Positions 31,625 through 39,984 of a stretch of DNA of 64,000 nt are shown in pieces. Position 1 is the first letter of the stretch. Every line of letters starts with the position of its first letter. The DNA lies in contig NZ_JASSYX010000003.1 of NCBI RefSeq assembly GCF_030244015.1, forward strand, positions 310,001-374,000, read 5' to 3'. The DNA is from Pedobacter ginsengisoli. GTDB taxonomy: Bacteria > Bacteroidota > Bacteroidia > Sphingobacteriales > Sphingobacteriaceae. A program made the translations under genes and the position numbers. Under the pieces are notes generated by a model. That model searched no databases, was not told where the DNA came from, and was given only the letters and a program-made list of their open reading frames with translations.

Positions 31625-31652
31625 TAGACTCCGACTATGCAGTCGGAGTCTA
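31625..31652 (-). promoter_or_regulatory. Perfect hairpin in the rplL-rpoB spacer
   Basis: TAGACTCCGACT (31625-31636) pairs perfectly with AGTCGGAGTCTA (31641-31652) over a 4-nt loop. No T run follows on the minus strand, so it is not a standard terminator. By position it resembles the attenuator/RNase III site between rplL and rpoB in E. coli (analogy only). Confidence 0.6.
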
Positions 31653-31680
31653 CGGTTAAAGTTATATTAAAATTAAGTGA

Positions 31681-32058
31681 CTACTTAATTTCAACTACAG
31701 CTCCAGCTTCTTCTAATTGTTTTTTCAAAGCTTCAGCTTCGTCTTTAGCAACACCAGCTTTTAATTCTTTAGGTGCACCGTCAACTAGATCTTTAGCTTC
31801 TTTCAAACCTAAACCAGTCAGGTCTTTTACCAATTTAACAACTGCTAATTTAGAACCACCAGCTTCTTTCAATATTACATCAAAAGTTGATTTTTCTTCA
31901 GCTACAGGAGCATCACCACCAGCAGCAGGGCCTGCAACAGCAACTGCAGCAGCAGCTGGTTCAATACCGTACTCGTCTTTTAAGATTTGAGCTAATTCGT
32001 TAACTTCTTTAACTGTTAAGTTTACCAATTGCTCAGCAAACGCTTTTAAATCTGCCAT
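31681..32058 (-). CDS. rplL: 50S ribosomal protein L7/L12 (bL12)
   Basis: A 125-residue stalk protein. A short N-terminal dimerisation helix is followed by an Ala/Gly-rich hinge ([14 protein letters not shown]) and the C-terminal factor-binding domain [19 protein letters not shown]...[16 protein letters not shown]. Multiple copies bind L10 and recruit translation GTPases. Confidence 0.97.
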   Translation of the reverse strand: MADLKAFAEQLVNLTVKEVNELAQILKDEYGIEPAAAAVAVAGPAAGGDAPVAEEKSTFDVILKEAGGSKLAVVKLVKDLTGLGLKEAKDLVDGAPKELKAGVAKDEAEALKKQLEEAGAVVEIK

Positions 32059-32121
32059 TTTTATAGATTTTTAAAAATTTACGTATAAAATAATTATTTA
32101 ATATGAACTTTTAAGGAGTTC

Positions 32122-32643
32122 TTAACCTTCTCTTTCCTGAAGAGTTTTAACTAATCCTGCAATCGTACTGCCACCTGATTTCAATGCAGAAATCACGTTT
32201 TTAGCAGGCGACTGTAATAAACCAATGATATCTCCGATCAGCTCTTCTCTTGATTTCAAGCTCACCAGTGAATCCAAATGGTTATCACCCACATATATTG
32301 ACGAATCAATATAAGCCGCCTTAAGTACTGGTTTGTCCGATCCTTTTCTCAACGCCTTGATCAGTTTCGCCGGAGCGTTACCAGTTGTTGAGAATAATAA
32401 TGCAGACTGACCTTTAAGGGCCGCAAAGATCTCTGATGCATCGCCTTCTAAACCTTCGATCGCTTTTCTGATCAAAGTATTTTTAGCTACCTGCATTTCA
32501 ATCCCGCTTTCAAAACATTTGCGACGGATACTGTTTACTTTCTCAACAGATAAGCTTGATGTGTCGGTAATGTAAAAATTACCGAATTCCTGCATCTTCA
32601 CTTGAAGAGCCGAAACGACTTCGTGTTTTTCTTCTCTGTTCAT
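32122..32643 (-). CDS. rplJ: 50S ribosomal protein L10 (uL10)
   Basis: A 173-residue stalk base protein that anchors L7/L12 dimers. It has the N-terminal RNA-binding region (KVNSIRRKCFESGIEMQVAKNTLIRKA) and a C-terminal helix for L12 (SALKSGGSTIAGLVKTLQER). It starts 2 nt after rplA, so there is no separate leader for L10 autoregulation between them. Confidence 0.97.
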   Translation of the reverse strand: MNREEKHEVVSALQVKMQEFGNFYITDTSSLSVEKVNSIRRKCFESGIEMQVAKNTLIRKAIEGLEGDASEIFAALKGQSALLFSTTGNAPAKLIKALRKGSDKPVLKAAYIDSSIYVGDNHLDSLVSLKSREELIGDIIGLLQSPAKNVISALKSGGSTIAGLVKTLQEREG

Positions 32644-32645
32644 AA

Positions 32646-33344
32646 TTAGATCCCCGCTACTGATTTAGTTTCGATTGCAATTCCTGGACTCATTGTAGAA
32701 GACACGTGAATGCTTTTAAAATAAGTTCCTTTTGCAGCAGATGGTTTTAGCTTAGAAATTACCTGAAGTACTTCTAATGCATTTTCATATATTTTCTCTG
32801 CCGGGAATGATACTTTTCCTACCGAAGCATGAATGATACCTGTTTTGTCAACTTTAAAATCAATTTTTCCTCCTTTTACATCAGTAACTGCTTTACCAAC
32901 TTCGTTGGTCACAGTTCCCGACTTAGGGTTTGGCATCAGGTTCCGTGGACCCAAAACGCGGCCCAGTTTACCTACTTTTGCCATACAAGCAGGAGTAGTG
33001 ATTATAATGTCAACATCAGTCCATCCACCTTCAATCTTAGCTACATATTCGTCTAAACCTACAAAATCTGCTCCTGCAGCTTTAGCCTCTTCTTCCTTAT
33101 CAGGAGTACAAAGAACTAAAACACGTACAGTTTTACCTGTACCATGTGGTAAAGTTGCGATACCACGAACCATTTGGTTCGCTTTACGCGGATCTACACC
33201 CAAGCTCACATCGATATCAACCGATGCATCGAATTTAGTAGTAGTAATCTCTTTAACCAAAGCAGCCGCATCCTTTAAAGAATACGTTTTACCAGATTCT
33301 AGTTTAGCATGTGCCTTTTTTTGATTTTTTGTTAATTTAGCCAC
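32646..33344 (-). CDS. rplA: 50S ribosomal protein L1 (uL1)
   Basis: A 232-residue L1 protein. The conserved [14 protein letters not shown] motif and [16 protein letters not shown] identify it. It forms the movable L1 stalk at the E site and is a translational repressor of the L11 operon in many bacteria. Confidence 0.97.
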   Translation of the reverse strand: MAKLTKNQKKAHAKLESGKTYSLKDAAALVKEITTTKFDASVDIDVSLGVDPRKANQMVRGIATLPHGTGKTVRVLVLCTPDKEEEAKAAGADFVGLDEYVAKIEGGWTDVDIIITTPACMAKVGKLGRVLGPRNLMPNPKSGTVTNEVGKAVTDVKGGKIDFKVDKTGIIHASVGKVSFPAEKIYENALEVLQVISKLKPSAAKGTYFKSIHVSSTMSPGIAIETKSVAGI

Positions 33345-33367
33345 TGTTGTAAACTGTTTTTTGTTAA

Positions 33368-33811
33368 TTAATTAGTCCAGGGTGCGTCACCGCTAACGGT
33401 GATTCCCATACTGCGTGCTGTACCGGCAACCATACTCATCGCCGATTCGATAGTGAAAGCATTTAAATCAGTCATCTTATCTTCAGCAATTGACTTAACC
33501 TGATCCCAAGTCACCGAACCAACTTTCTTACGGTTGGGCTCAGCAGAACCACTCTGTAATTTAGTAGCATCCTTTAACTGGATGGCAACCGGAGGGGTTT
33601 TGATGATAAATTCGAAAGACTTGTCAGCATAAACAGTAATTACAACTGGTAATACTTTACCTGGCTTATCTTGGGTACGAGCATTAAATTGCTTGCAAAA
33701 CTCCATAATATTCACCCCTTTAGCACCTAACGCAGGTCCTACCGGTGGCGATGGATTTGCAGCTCCACCCTTGATCTGTAACTTAACAAGTGCACTGACT
33801 TCTTTTGCCAT
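33368..33811 (-). CDS. rplK: 50S ribosomal protein L11 (uL11)
   Basis: A 147-residue protein with the N-terminal [19 protein letters not shown] motif and the C-terminal 23S GTPase-centre binding domain ([18 protein letters not shown]...GTARSMGI). It is first of the ribosomal genes after nusG. The 90-nt upstream gap holds no recognisable terminator. Confidence 0.97.
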   Translation of the reverse strand: MAKEVSALVKLQIKGGAANPSPPVGPALGAKGVNIMEFCKQFNARTQDKPGKVLPVVITVYADKSFEFIIKTPPVAIQLKDATKLQSGSAEPNRKKVGSVTWDQVKSIAEDKMTDLNAFTIESAMSMVAGTARSMGITVSGDAPWTN

Positions 33812-33901
33812 TTTCTGTTTTTGTTAATTTGTAATACTCAATGTTAAATGTTGGAAGCAATGTAACAATTAAGGTTTTTATATTAAATAATCTCTGGCAG
33901 A

Positions 33902-34444
33902 CTACTCTTTTTCAACTTGCATATAGTTAAGCTCCAATGGAGTCTTTCTTCCGAAAATCTTAACCATAACTTTTAATTTCTTTTTCTCTTCGTTAACTTC
34001 TTCAATAACGCCTGTAAAGCCATTAAATGGCCCGTCCATTACCTTAACGTTTTCACCTACATAATAAGCAACGTTCATGGTTTCACTTTGCTGGCTCATT
34101 TCGTCGACCTTACCCAAAATGCGATTAACCTCTGCCTGACGCATAGGTACCGGATTTCCACCTTTATCGCCTAAAAAACCGATCACACTATTAACATTCT
34201 TAATAATGTGTTCCAGCTCGCCGTCTAAAATGGCTTCAATCAATACATAACCAGGATAGAAATTGCGCTCTTTTGCAATTTTCTTTCCGTCTTTCATCTG
34301 GTAGTACTTCTCCATAGGGATCAATACCTGCGGAACCAGGTGTGTTACTCCTAAACGGCTAATCTCAGAATCGATATACTGCTTTACTTTCTTCTCTTTT
34401 CCGCTTACAGCCCTAACTACATACCATTTCAACTGATCGTTCAT
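33902..34444 (-). CDS. nusG: Transcription termination/antitermination protein NusG
   Basis: A 180-residue NusG. The NGN domain starts [18 protein letters not shown], with [10 protein letters not shown], and the C-terminal KOW domain has [22 protein letters not shown]. It couples RNA polymerase to the ribosome and Rho. It follows secE by 9 nt. Confidence 0.97.
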   Translation of the reverse strand: MNDQLKWYVVRAVSGKEKKVKQYIDSEISRLGVTHLVPQVLIPMEKYYQMKDGKKIAKERNFYPGYVLIEAILDGELEHIIKNVNSVIGFLGDKGGNPVPMRQAEVNRILGKVDEMSQQSETMNVAYYVGENVKVMDGPFNGFTGVIEEVNEEKKKLKVMVKIFGRKTPLELNYMQVEKE

Positions 34445-34453
34445 TTAGCTATA

Positions 34454-34651
34454 TTAATTAGAAAGTGATTTATAAAAAGTATCTAAAACAAAAGTAGATC
34501 CCTTATCCATTGCAAATATGACACATGCAATAATAAACGAAGCCACCAAAACCAGCACCGCAGAATTTTGTAATTCTCCCCATGTAGGCCAGGTAACCTT
34601 CTGGGTCATTTCTTCATACGATTCCTTAAAAAACTGAACTACTTTAGCCAT
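34454..34651 (-). CDS. secE: Protein translocase subunit SecE
   Basis: A 65-residue single-pass SecE. The amphipathic helix FFKESYEEMTQKVTWPTW is followed by one membrane helix (about 30-52). The start MAKVVQFF was chosen; an in-frame ATG 8 codons upstream would run into the tRNA(Trp) gene. Part of the SecYEG channel. Confidence 0.95.
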   Translation of the reverse strand: MAKVVQFFKESYEEMTQKVTWPTWGELQNSAVLVLVASFIIACVIFAMDKGSTFVLDTFYKSLSN

Positions 34652-34664
34652 AATTATTTTTTTG

Positions 34665-34735
34665 CACGGGAACAAGGATTCGAACCCTGATCAAAGGTTT
34701 TGGAGACCTCTATTCTACCATTGAACTATTCCCGT
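34665..34735 (-). tRNA. tRNA-Trp (anticodon CCA)
   Basis: Minus-strand cloverleaf: acceptor ACGGGAA/TTCCCGT with discriminator G, D-stem GTTC/GAAT, anticodon stem-loop GAGGT-CTCCAAA-ACCTT, T-arm CAGGG-TTCGAAT-CCTTG. The 3' CCA is not encoded. It lies between tuf and secE. Confidence 0.95.
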
Positions 34736-34796
34736 GTATAATTTCTTCTTTTCAGAGTTACTTTTTCCCTTCCAGAGAATCAGAATTTTCTATTAG

Positions 34797-34835
34797 AACA
34801 AAGTACTTAAGCTATCAAAGCCTAAGTACTTTGTT
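34797..34835. terminator. Hairpin between tuf and tRNA-Trp
   Basis: AACAAAGTACTTA (34797-34809) pairs with TAAGTACTTTGTT (34823-34835), a 13-bp perfect stem. The T run after it is poor, so it may be a leaky terminator or processing signal separating tuf from the tRNA(Trp)-secE transcript. Confidence 0.5.
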
Positions 34836-34872
34836 TCTTATTTTAATCCGGTAGGCCTAAGCTACCAGGGAA

Positions 34873-36060
34873 CTATTTTAAAATTTCAGTTACCTGACCA
34901 GCTCCTACAGTTCTACCACCCTCACGGATCGCGAAACGAAGACCTTTTTCCATTGCGATTGCGTTGATCAATTTAACAGTGATCGTAACGTTATCACCTG
35001 GCATTACCATTTCAGTTCCTTCAGCCAATGAAATTTCACCAGTTACGTCTGTGGTACGGAAATAGAATTGCGGACGGTATTTGTTGAAGAATGGAGTGTG
35101 ACGACCACCTTCAGCTTTTGACAATACATAGATCTCAGCTTTGAAATCAGTGTGAGGAGTTACTGAACCTGGTTTGCAGATAACCATACCGCGACGGATA
35201 TCAGTTTTCTCAATACCACGCAACAACAAACCTACGTTATCACCAGCTTCACCATAATCAAGGATCTTACGGAACATCTCAACACCTGTTACAGTAGATT
35301 TCAAGTTCTCAGCACCCATACCCAGGATCTCAACAGGATCACCAGAGTTGATTACACCACGCTCAATACGACCAGTTGCAACAGTACCACGACCAGTGAT
35401 CGAGAACACGTCCTCAACAGGCATCAGGAATGGAAGATCAGTCAAACGCGGAGGAATTGGAATGTAGCTGTCAACAGCATCCATAAGCTCCATGATTTTT
35501 CCAACCCATTTAGCATCTCCGTTCAAGCCACCAAGAGCTGAACCTTGAATAACAGGGATATCATCACCAGGGAATTCATAGAATGATAACAATTCACGAA
35601 CTTCCATTTCAACAAGCTCTAACAATTCAGGATCATCAACCATATCCACTTTATTCATGAATACAACCAATGAAGGTACACCTACTTGACGAGCCAATAG
35701 AATGTGCTCGCGAGTTTGTGGCATCGGACCGTCCGTAGCAGCTACAACAATGATAGCTCCATCCATTTGCGCAGCACCTGTAACCATGTTTTTCACGTAA
35801 TCCGCGTGACCTGGACAGTCAACGTGTGCATAGTGACGGTTAGCAGTTGAATACTCAACGTGTGCAGTATTGATGGTGATACCTCTTTCTTTTTCCTCTG
35901 GAGCAGAGTCAATTGAATCAAATGAACGCGCCTCAGATAAACCAGCATCAGATAACACTTTAGTGATAGCTGCTGTTAAGGTTGTTTTACCGTGGTCAAC
36001 GTGACCGATTGTGCCGATGTTTAAGTGCGGCTTGCTGCGGTCAAACTTTTCTTTTGCCAT
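34873..36060 (-). CDS. tuf: Elongation factor Tu
   Basis: A 395-residue translational GTPase. G1 is GHVDHGKT (19-26), the switch II region has [12 protein letters not shown], and G4 is NKVD. Domains 2 and 3 are complete to the C-terminal [10 protein letters not shown]. It delivers aminoacyl-tRNA to the ribosome. It sits directly downstream of four tRNA genes, as tufB does in E. coli. Confidence 0.98.
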   Translation of the reverse strand: MAKEKFDRSKPHLNIGTIGHVDHGKTTLTAAITKVLSDAGLSEARSFDSIDSAPEEKERGITINTAHVEYSTANRHYAHVDCPGHADYVKNMVTGAAQMDGAIIVVAATDGPMPQTREHILLARQVGVPSLVVFMNKVDMVDDPELLELVEMEVRELLSFYEFPGDDIPVIQGSALGGLNGDAKWVGKIMELMDAVDSYIPIPPRLTDLPFLMPVEDVFSITGRGTVATGRIERGVINSGDPVEILGMGAENLKSTVTGVEMFRKILDYGEAGDNVGLLLRGIEKTDIRRGMVICKPGSVTPHTDFKAEIYVLSKAEGGRHTPFFNKYRPQFYFRTTDVTGEISLAEGTEMVMPGDNVTITVKLINAIAMEKGLRFAIREGGRTVGAGQVTEILK

Positions 36061-36179
36061 GTTTTTATACTTATTAGTAGGTTAACTTTTTATTTTATTT
36101 ATTGTTTTGATACAATTCAATACAAAAAACCTTGTTCACTCTGCTTTTAACCAGATTTAACAAAGCATTCATTTTTTTG

Positions 36180-36251
<72 letters not shown>

Positions 36252-36294
36252 TAATCTCAGCATGCAATCCTATTGCCCACCTTTTTCCATTATG

Positions 36295-36367
36295 AGCGGA
36301 AGACGAGGTTCGAACTCGCGACCTATAGCTTGGAAGGCTATCGCTCTACCAACTGAGCTACTTCCGC
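36295..36367 (-). tRNA. tRNA-Gly (anticodon TCC)
   Basis: 73-nt cloverleaf with acceptor GCGGAAG/CTTCCGC and anticodon loop CTTCCAA. CCA not encoded. Confidence 0.95.
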
Positions 36368-36377
36368 TTCTTTATTG

Positions 36378-36460
36378 TGGGGAGAGAAGGATTCGAACCT
36401 TCGAAGTCTTGCGACAACAGAGTTACAGTCTGTCCCATTTGGCCACTCTGGTATCTCCCC
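36378..36460 (-). tRNA. tRNA-Tyr (anticodon GTA)
   Basis: 83-nt class II tRNA with a long variable arm, acceptor GGGGAGA/TCTCCCC, anticodon loop CTGTAAC and discriminator A. CCA not encoded. Confidence 0.95.
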
Positions 36461-36469
36461 CAAAAAAAG

Positions 36470-36542
<73 letters not shown>

Positions 36543-36602
36543 TTATATCATACGCTGCCTAATAAAAGCAAGGCATTTTATAATATTTAATCTTTCATAG
36601 AA

Positions 36603-36648
36603 CATTCCATTTCTCTGTCCGCACAAACGCCCTCTCTGAAATGGAATG
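36603..36648. repeat. Inverted repeat upstream of the tRNA cluster
   Basis: CATTCCATTTC (36603-36613) is repeated inverted as GAAATGGAATG (36638-36648), 11 bp perfect with a 24-nt spacer. It lies between the hpf terminator and tRNA-Thr, in the probable promoter region of the tRNA-tuf operon. Its function is unknown. Confidence 0.5.
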
Positions 36649-36685
36649 CAAATCTACAAGAATTTACGTTCTGCACAAAATTATT

Positions 36686-36721
36686 TTCAAAAAAAAATTG
36701 GCGGAAACGACGCCGCCAATT
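36686..36721 (-). terminator. Rho-independent terminator of hpf
   Basis: AATTGGCGG (36696-36704) / CCGCCAATT (36713-36721), 8-nt loop, then a long T run on the minus strand. About 30 bp after the hpf stop. Confidence 0.9.
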
Positions 36722-36749
36722 CTTTATTAAAAAGCTTTTAAATATCTGC

Positions 36750-37097
36750 TTAGTAATCAGACACTTCATCTGCACTTAAAATTGCTTTGTGTTCACTAAG
36801 CTTAATTCTGGTTTTATCTTTATGTTTTGTAATTTGTTTTCTTAATGATTCTATCGCCAAATCCGTTGCCTCCTCAAACGTCTTACACTGTTCTTTGGCA
36901 AACATGGTACCACCCGGCACAATCAATTTAATTTCACTTATCTTATTCGCCTCATCATCAACATTCTCTAACTTCAAATAAACTTCCCCGCTAATGATCT
37001 GGTCAAAAAACTGATCTAACTTATCTACTTTTTTCTGGATGAAATCTAACAACTTGTGGTCCGCGGTAAAATGGATCGATTGAACTGTGATTTTCAT
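36750..37097 (-). CDS. hpf: Ribosome hibernation promoting factor (short HPF/RaiA type)
   Basis: A 115-residue protein of the HPF/YfiA beta-alpha-beta fold: MKITVQSIHFTADHKLLDFI, KVDKLDQFFD, and C-terminal FEEATDLAIESLRKQITKHKDK. It binds the 30S decoding site of idle ribosomes. It lacks the C-terminal dimerisation domain of long HPF. It follows xerC by 14 nt and, unusually for this genome, has a strong Shine-Dalgarno sequence AAAGGAGG five bases before the ATG. Confidence 0.92.
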   Translation of the reverse strand: MKITVQSIHFTADHKLLDFIQKKVDKLDQFFDQIISGEVYLKLENVDDEANKISEIKLIVPGGTMFAKEQCKTFEEATDLAIESLRKQITKHKDKTRIKLSEHKAILSADEVSDY

Positions 37098-37102
37098 ATT
37101 TT

Positions 37103-37110
37103 CCTCCTTT
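37103..37110 (-). promoter_or_regulatory. Strong Shine-Dalgarno sequence of hpf
   Basis: AAAGGAGG (minus strand) with a 5-nt spacer to the ATG at 37097. Most other starts in the window, including tuf, gyrB, rpoC and rplK, have no comparable sequence. Confidence 0.75.
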
Positions 37111-37111
37111 T

Positions 37112-37996
37112 TTATGCCTTTGGATGGGCTTGTTTATATATTGATTTTAATCGTTCTACTGAATTGTGCGTATATACCTGTGTGGCTGCCAGGCTGGCAT
37201 GGCCCAGCAATTCTTTGATCGCATTCAGGTCCGCCCCCCTGTTCAACAGGCTGGTTGCATAAGAATGCCGCAACACATGCGGACTTTTTTTGTCCTGGGT
37301 GGAGATAAATGTCAAATAACGCTGCACGATATTATAAATAAGACCAGGATATGCATCTGCTCCTTTATTGGTAACGAACAATACCCTGCTTTTGTTATTA
37401 AAATTTTGAAATGATTTCAGTTCGAGATAGACTTTGATCTCAGCGGCAAGTGATTTACTAATGGGGATGATACGCTGCTTGTTCCTTTTACCGGTAACCA
37501 CTATGCTCATTTCATAAAAATTGACATCGGATTCTTTCAAAGCAAGTAGTTCTGCGAGTCGCATTCCTGTACCAAACAATGCTTCAATAACCAATTTATC
37601 CCTTACTGAATTAAAACTCTCATCAAAAAACTCTCCGGAGTCGAGCAAGGCATCCAACTTTTGATCTTCAACAAATACAGGGATACGTTTGGGAATTTTC
37701 GGCGCTTTTATCAGACCCATCGGACTGGCAGGGATCAACCCATGTCTCAGCATATACTTATAAAAACTGCGCAGGGTCGATAACTTTCTTCCTACAGAGC
37801 TCTCACTCAGTCCCTCATCTATCAGCATCACCACAAAATCCCTCACATGAACGTGGGCTGCCGACTGAATATCCGTTTCAAAAACCTTATGCATAAAATT
37901 TTCAAACTGGGCCAGATCGGCTCTGTAAGACTGAATGGTATGAAGTGAATAGCGCTTCTCGTGTTGGAGATATGTCAAAAATTGCTCAACAGCCAT
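37112..37996 (-). CDS. xerC: Tyrosine recombinase XerC/XerD family
   Basis: A 294-residue site-specific recombinase from the chosen start MAVEQFLTYLQHEKRYS; in-frame ATGs 3 and 14 codons upstream are possible. N-terminal SAM-like core-binding domain (about 1-85). The catalytic domain has Arg in GTGMRLAELLAL, the HVLRHSYATSLL box, GHASLAATQVYTH with the second His, and the nucleophilic Tyr. It resolves chromosome dimers at dif together with a partner. Its place between rpsU and hpf is ordinary for this phylum. Confidence 0.88.
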   Translation of the reverse strand: MAVEQFLTYLQHEKRYSLHTIQSYRADLAQFENFMHKVFETDIQSAAHVHVRDFVVMLIDEGLSESSVGRKLSTLRSFYKYMLRHGLIPASPMGLIKAPKIPKRIPVFVEDQKLDALLDSGEFFDESFNSVRDKLVIEALFGTGMRLAELLALKESDVNFYEMSIVVTGKRNKQRIIPISKSLAAEIKVYLELKSFQNFNNKSRVLFVTNKGADAYPGLIYNIVQRYLTFISTQDKKSPHVLRHSYATSLLNRGADLNAIKELLGHASLAATQVYTHNSVERLKSIYKQAHPKA

Positions 37997-38064
37997 AGAA
38001 ACCATTTGTAATGCTCGTAGCGTGAATATACGAAACATTATCTTAACATTATTCGATTATTTGA

Positions 38065-38104
38065 ATAAAAAAATGCCCCGGGAAAAAAAATTCCCGGGGC
38101 ATTT
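38065..38104 (-). terminator. Rho-independent terminator of rpsU
   Basis: A 14-bp perfect stem AAATGCCCCGGGAA (38071-38084) / TTCCCGGGGCATTT (38091-38104), 6-nt loop, T run on the minus strand. It separates rpsU from xerC. Confidence 0.9.
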
Positions 38105-38125
38105 TATATCTATAAACTATCAGGA

Positions 38126-38320
38126 CTAAATCGTTCCTTCCAGCTGCATATTTTGCTTGTAGATTGCGTGTTTCACTAATGTGCGGCGAGCAACAGATTT
38201 TTTCTCGTATGCCTGACGACTTCTTAGTTCTCTCAACACTCCAGTTTTCTCAAATTTCTTTTTGAAACGTTTTAACGCTTTATCTAATGATTCGCCGTCT
38301 TTAATATTAATAATGATCAT
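38126..38320 (-). CDS. rpsU: 30S ribosomal protein S21 (bS21)
   Basis: A 64-residue basic protein: MIIINIKDGESLDKALKRFKKKFEK...RRTLVKHAIYKQ. In Bacteroidota, bS21 with bS6 and bS18 helps sequester the anti-Shine-Dalgarno end of 16S rRNA (known from Flavobacterium johnsoniae). The mRNA has a strong Shine-Dalgarno sequence upstream, consistent with autoregulation by ribosomes lacking bS21. Confidence 0.97.
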   Translation of the reverse strand: MIIINIKDGESLDKALKRFKKKFEKTGVLRELRSRQAYEKKSVARRTLVKHAIYKQNMQLEGTI

Positions 38321-38330
38321 AACGTAAAAT

Positions 38331-38339
38331 ACCTCCTCT
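38331..38339 (-). promoter_or_regulatory. Strong Shine-Dalgarno sequence of rpsU
   Basis: AGAGGAGGT on the minus strand, 10 nt before the ATG at 38320. It contains the 7-nt anti-SD complement AGGAGGT. It probably acts as a sensor of bS21 occupancy. Confidence 0.8.
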
Positions 38340-38532
38340 CGTTGTTTTTAAGGACTGCAAAGATACACGTTTCATTTGATTATCAAAACAATAAATTAAA
38401 AATCAATTACTCTAACAAAAGAATGGTCAAAGGTTTGCCTGCACTCCGTCTTATACCGGGATTCAACATCAGCAGTCATATAGCCTAATTTCCCGAAAAG
38501 GAAGAAGATGTAAAGTACCCAATGGCATAAAA

Positions 38533-38567
38533 AATCCGGCGACTTTTTTCAAGCACCGGATTAAAAA
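38533..38567 (-). terminator. Probable terminator of the acyl-CoA dehydrogenase gene
   Basis: AATCCGG (38533-38539) / CCGGATT (38556-38562) around a 16-nt loop, with T runs on both sides. The stem is short, so it is weaker than the other terminators. The remaining sequence of the 293-bp rpsU-to-dehydrogenase gap shows nothing else recognisable. Confidence 0.55.
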
Positions 38568-38613
38568 ATTATATTTGGTTAGAATAGGTTTTTAAAGGCA
38601 TCAATATACTAAT

Positions 38614-39786
38614 CTAGTCTTTTAATATTTCTCTTGCAATAACTATTTTCTGAATTTCTGAAGTTCCTTCACCAATCGTGCATAATTTACTGTCCCTATA
38701 GTACTTTTCTACAGGAAAATCCTTGGTATATCCGTAACCGCCAAAAATTTGCACAGCCTCTGTCGATACCTTAACAGCAACCTCCGAAGCGAAATATTTG
38801 GCCATAGCTGATTCTTTTGTCATCGGCAACCCTCTGTTCTTGAGATCTGCCGCCTGCCTGATCAGCATTTCTGCACATTCTATCTCGGTAGCCATGTCGG
38901 CCAGTTTAAAACTTATCCCCTGGAAACTCGCTATAGGCTGTCCAAACTGATGGCGCTCCTTTGCATAGGCCAATGCAGCCTCGTACGCCCCTTTAGCTAT
39001 TCCCAATGAAAGCGCCGCTATAGATATCCTCCCACCATCTAATACCTTCATGGCCTGCTTAAACCCCTCCCCTTCGACACCCAGCAGGTTCTCTTTAGGC
39101 ACACGACAATTGTCAAATATCATTTCAGTGGTTTCAGAAGCACGCATCCCAAGTTTATTTTCCTTCTTGCCGGCTGTAAAACCAGGTGTGCCTCTTTCTA
39201 CGACAATTGCTGAGATCCCGCCTGCCCTTCCTTTTTCACCGGTCCTCACCATCACTACTGCCATATCTCCGCTTTTGCCATGCGTAATCCAGTTTTTGGC
39301 GCCGTTAATCACATACTGGTCTCCATCAAGCACCGCTGTAGTTGCCATCCTCAGGGCATCAGAACCCGTATTTGCCTCAGTAAGTCCCCATGCACCCAGC
39401 CATTCGGCTGTGGCCAGTTTAGGCAGCCATCTGCGTTTCTGTTCCTCATTTGCAAAAGCCATGATGTGTCCGGTACATAAAGAATTGTGGGCAGCAAGCG
39501 ACAAACCTATAGAACCACATACCTTTGCTATACCTGTGATCACATCTACATATTCCTGGTACCCGAAACCCGATCCGCCATAAACCTCTGGCACCAGCAC
39601 CCCCATAAGACCAAGCTCACCCAGCTGTTTAAATACTTCCACAGGGAAATGCTGGGCCTCGTCCCAGTCCATAACATTTGGCCTGATGTTCTTTTCCGCA
39701 AAGTCGCTGACCATTTTCCTGATCAGTTCCTGATTTTCAGATATACTGAAGTTGTATCCAACAGAATTATCTATTGTTTCTAGCAT
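38614..39786 (-). CDS. Short/medium-chain acyl-CoA dehydrogenase
   Basis: A 390-residue flavoprotein. It has the FAD-binding ATAEWLGAWGLTEANTGSDA region, GMRASETTEMIFDNCRVP, FGGYGYTKDFPVEKYYRDSK and the C-terminal catalytic Glu in GEGTSEIQKIVIAR. It oxidises acyl-CoA to enoyl-CoA and passes electrons to ETF. Chain-length preference cannot be read from sequence; it looks closest to the butyryl-CoA type. No other beta-oxidation gene is nearby. Confidence 0.9.
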   Translation of the reverse strand: MLETIDNSVGYNFSISENQELIRKMVSDFAEKNIRPNVMDWDEAQHFPVEVFKQLGELGLMGVLVPEVYGGSGFGYQEYVDVITGIAKVCGSIGLSLAAHNSLCTGHIMAFANEEQKRRWLPKLATAEWLGAWGLTEANTGSDALRMATTAVLDGDQYVINGAKNWITHGKSGDMAVVMVRTGEKGRAGGISAIVVERGTPGFTAGKKENKLGMRASETTEMIFDNCRVPKENLLGVEGEGFKQAMKVLDGGRISIAALSLGIAKGAYEAALAYAKERHQFGQPIASFQGISFKLADMATEIECAEMLIRQAADLKNRGLPMTKESAMAKYFASEVAVKVSTEAVQIFGGYGYTKDFPVEKYYRDSKLCTIGEGTSEIQKIVIAREILKD

Positions 39787-39984
39787 AGTTTTTTTATTTG
39801 AATAATGGCAATGTTAGTTAAATATTACCATACAGACATAAGCCAAAAGCTTGCCAAATCATAGAACGGAATGGTATTTAGTCCAATAACCTAACTGCTT
39901 GTTTTTAAGCAAGTCAAATAAGCATAAAAGTTTTTTTATTTTTTTTTAGCTTTAGGCGTTAAAAAAATCTAAAAGCGCAGACTC

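Noticed and set aside
32833..33324. 163-codon open frame opposite rplA
   Set aside because: Ribosomal protein L1 is unambiguous on the minus strand; the shadow frame has no domain.
39050..39583. 177-codon open frame opposite the acyl-CoA dehydrogenase
   Set aside because: Serine/proline-rich shadow frame without domain or promoter.
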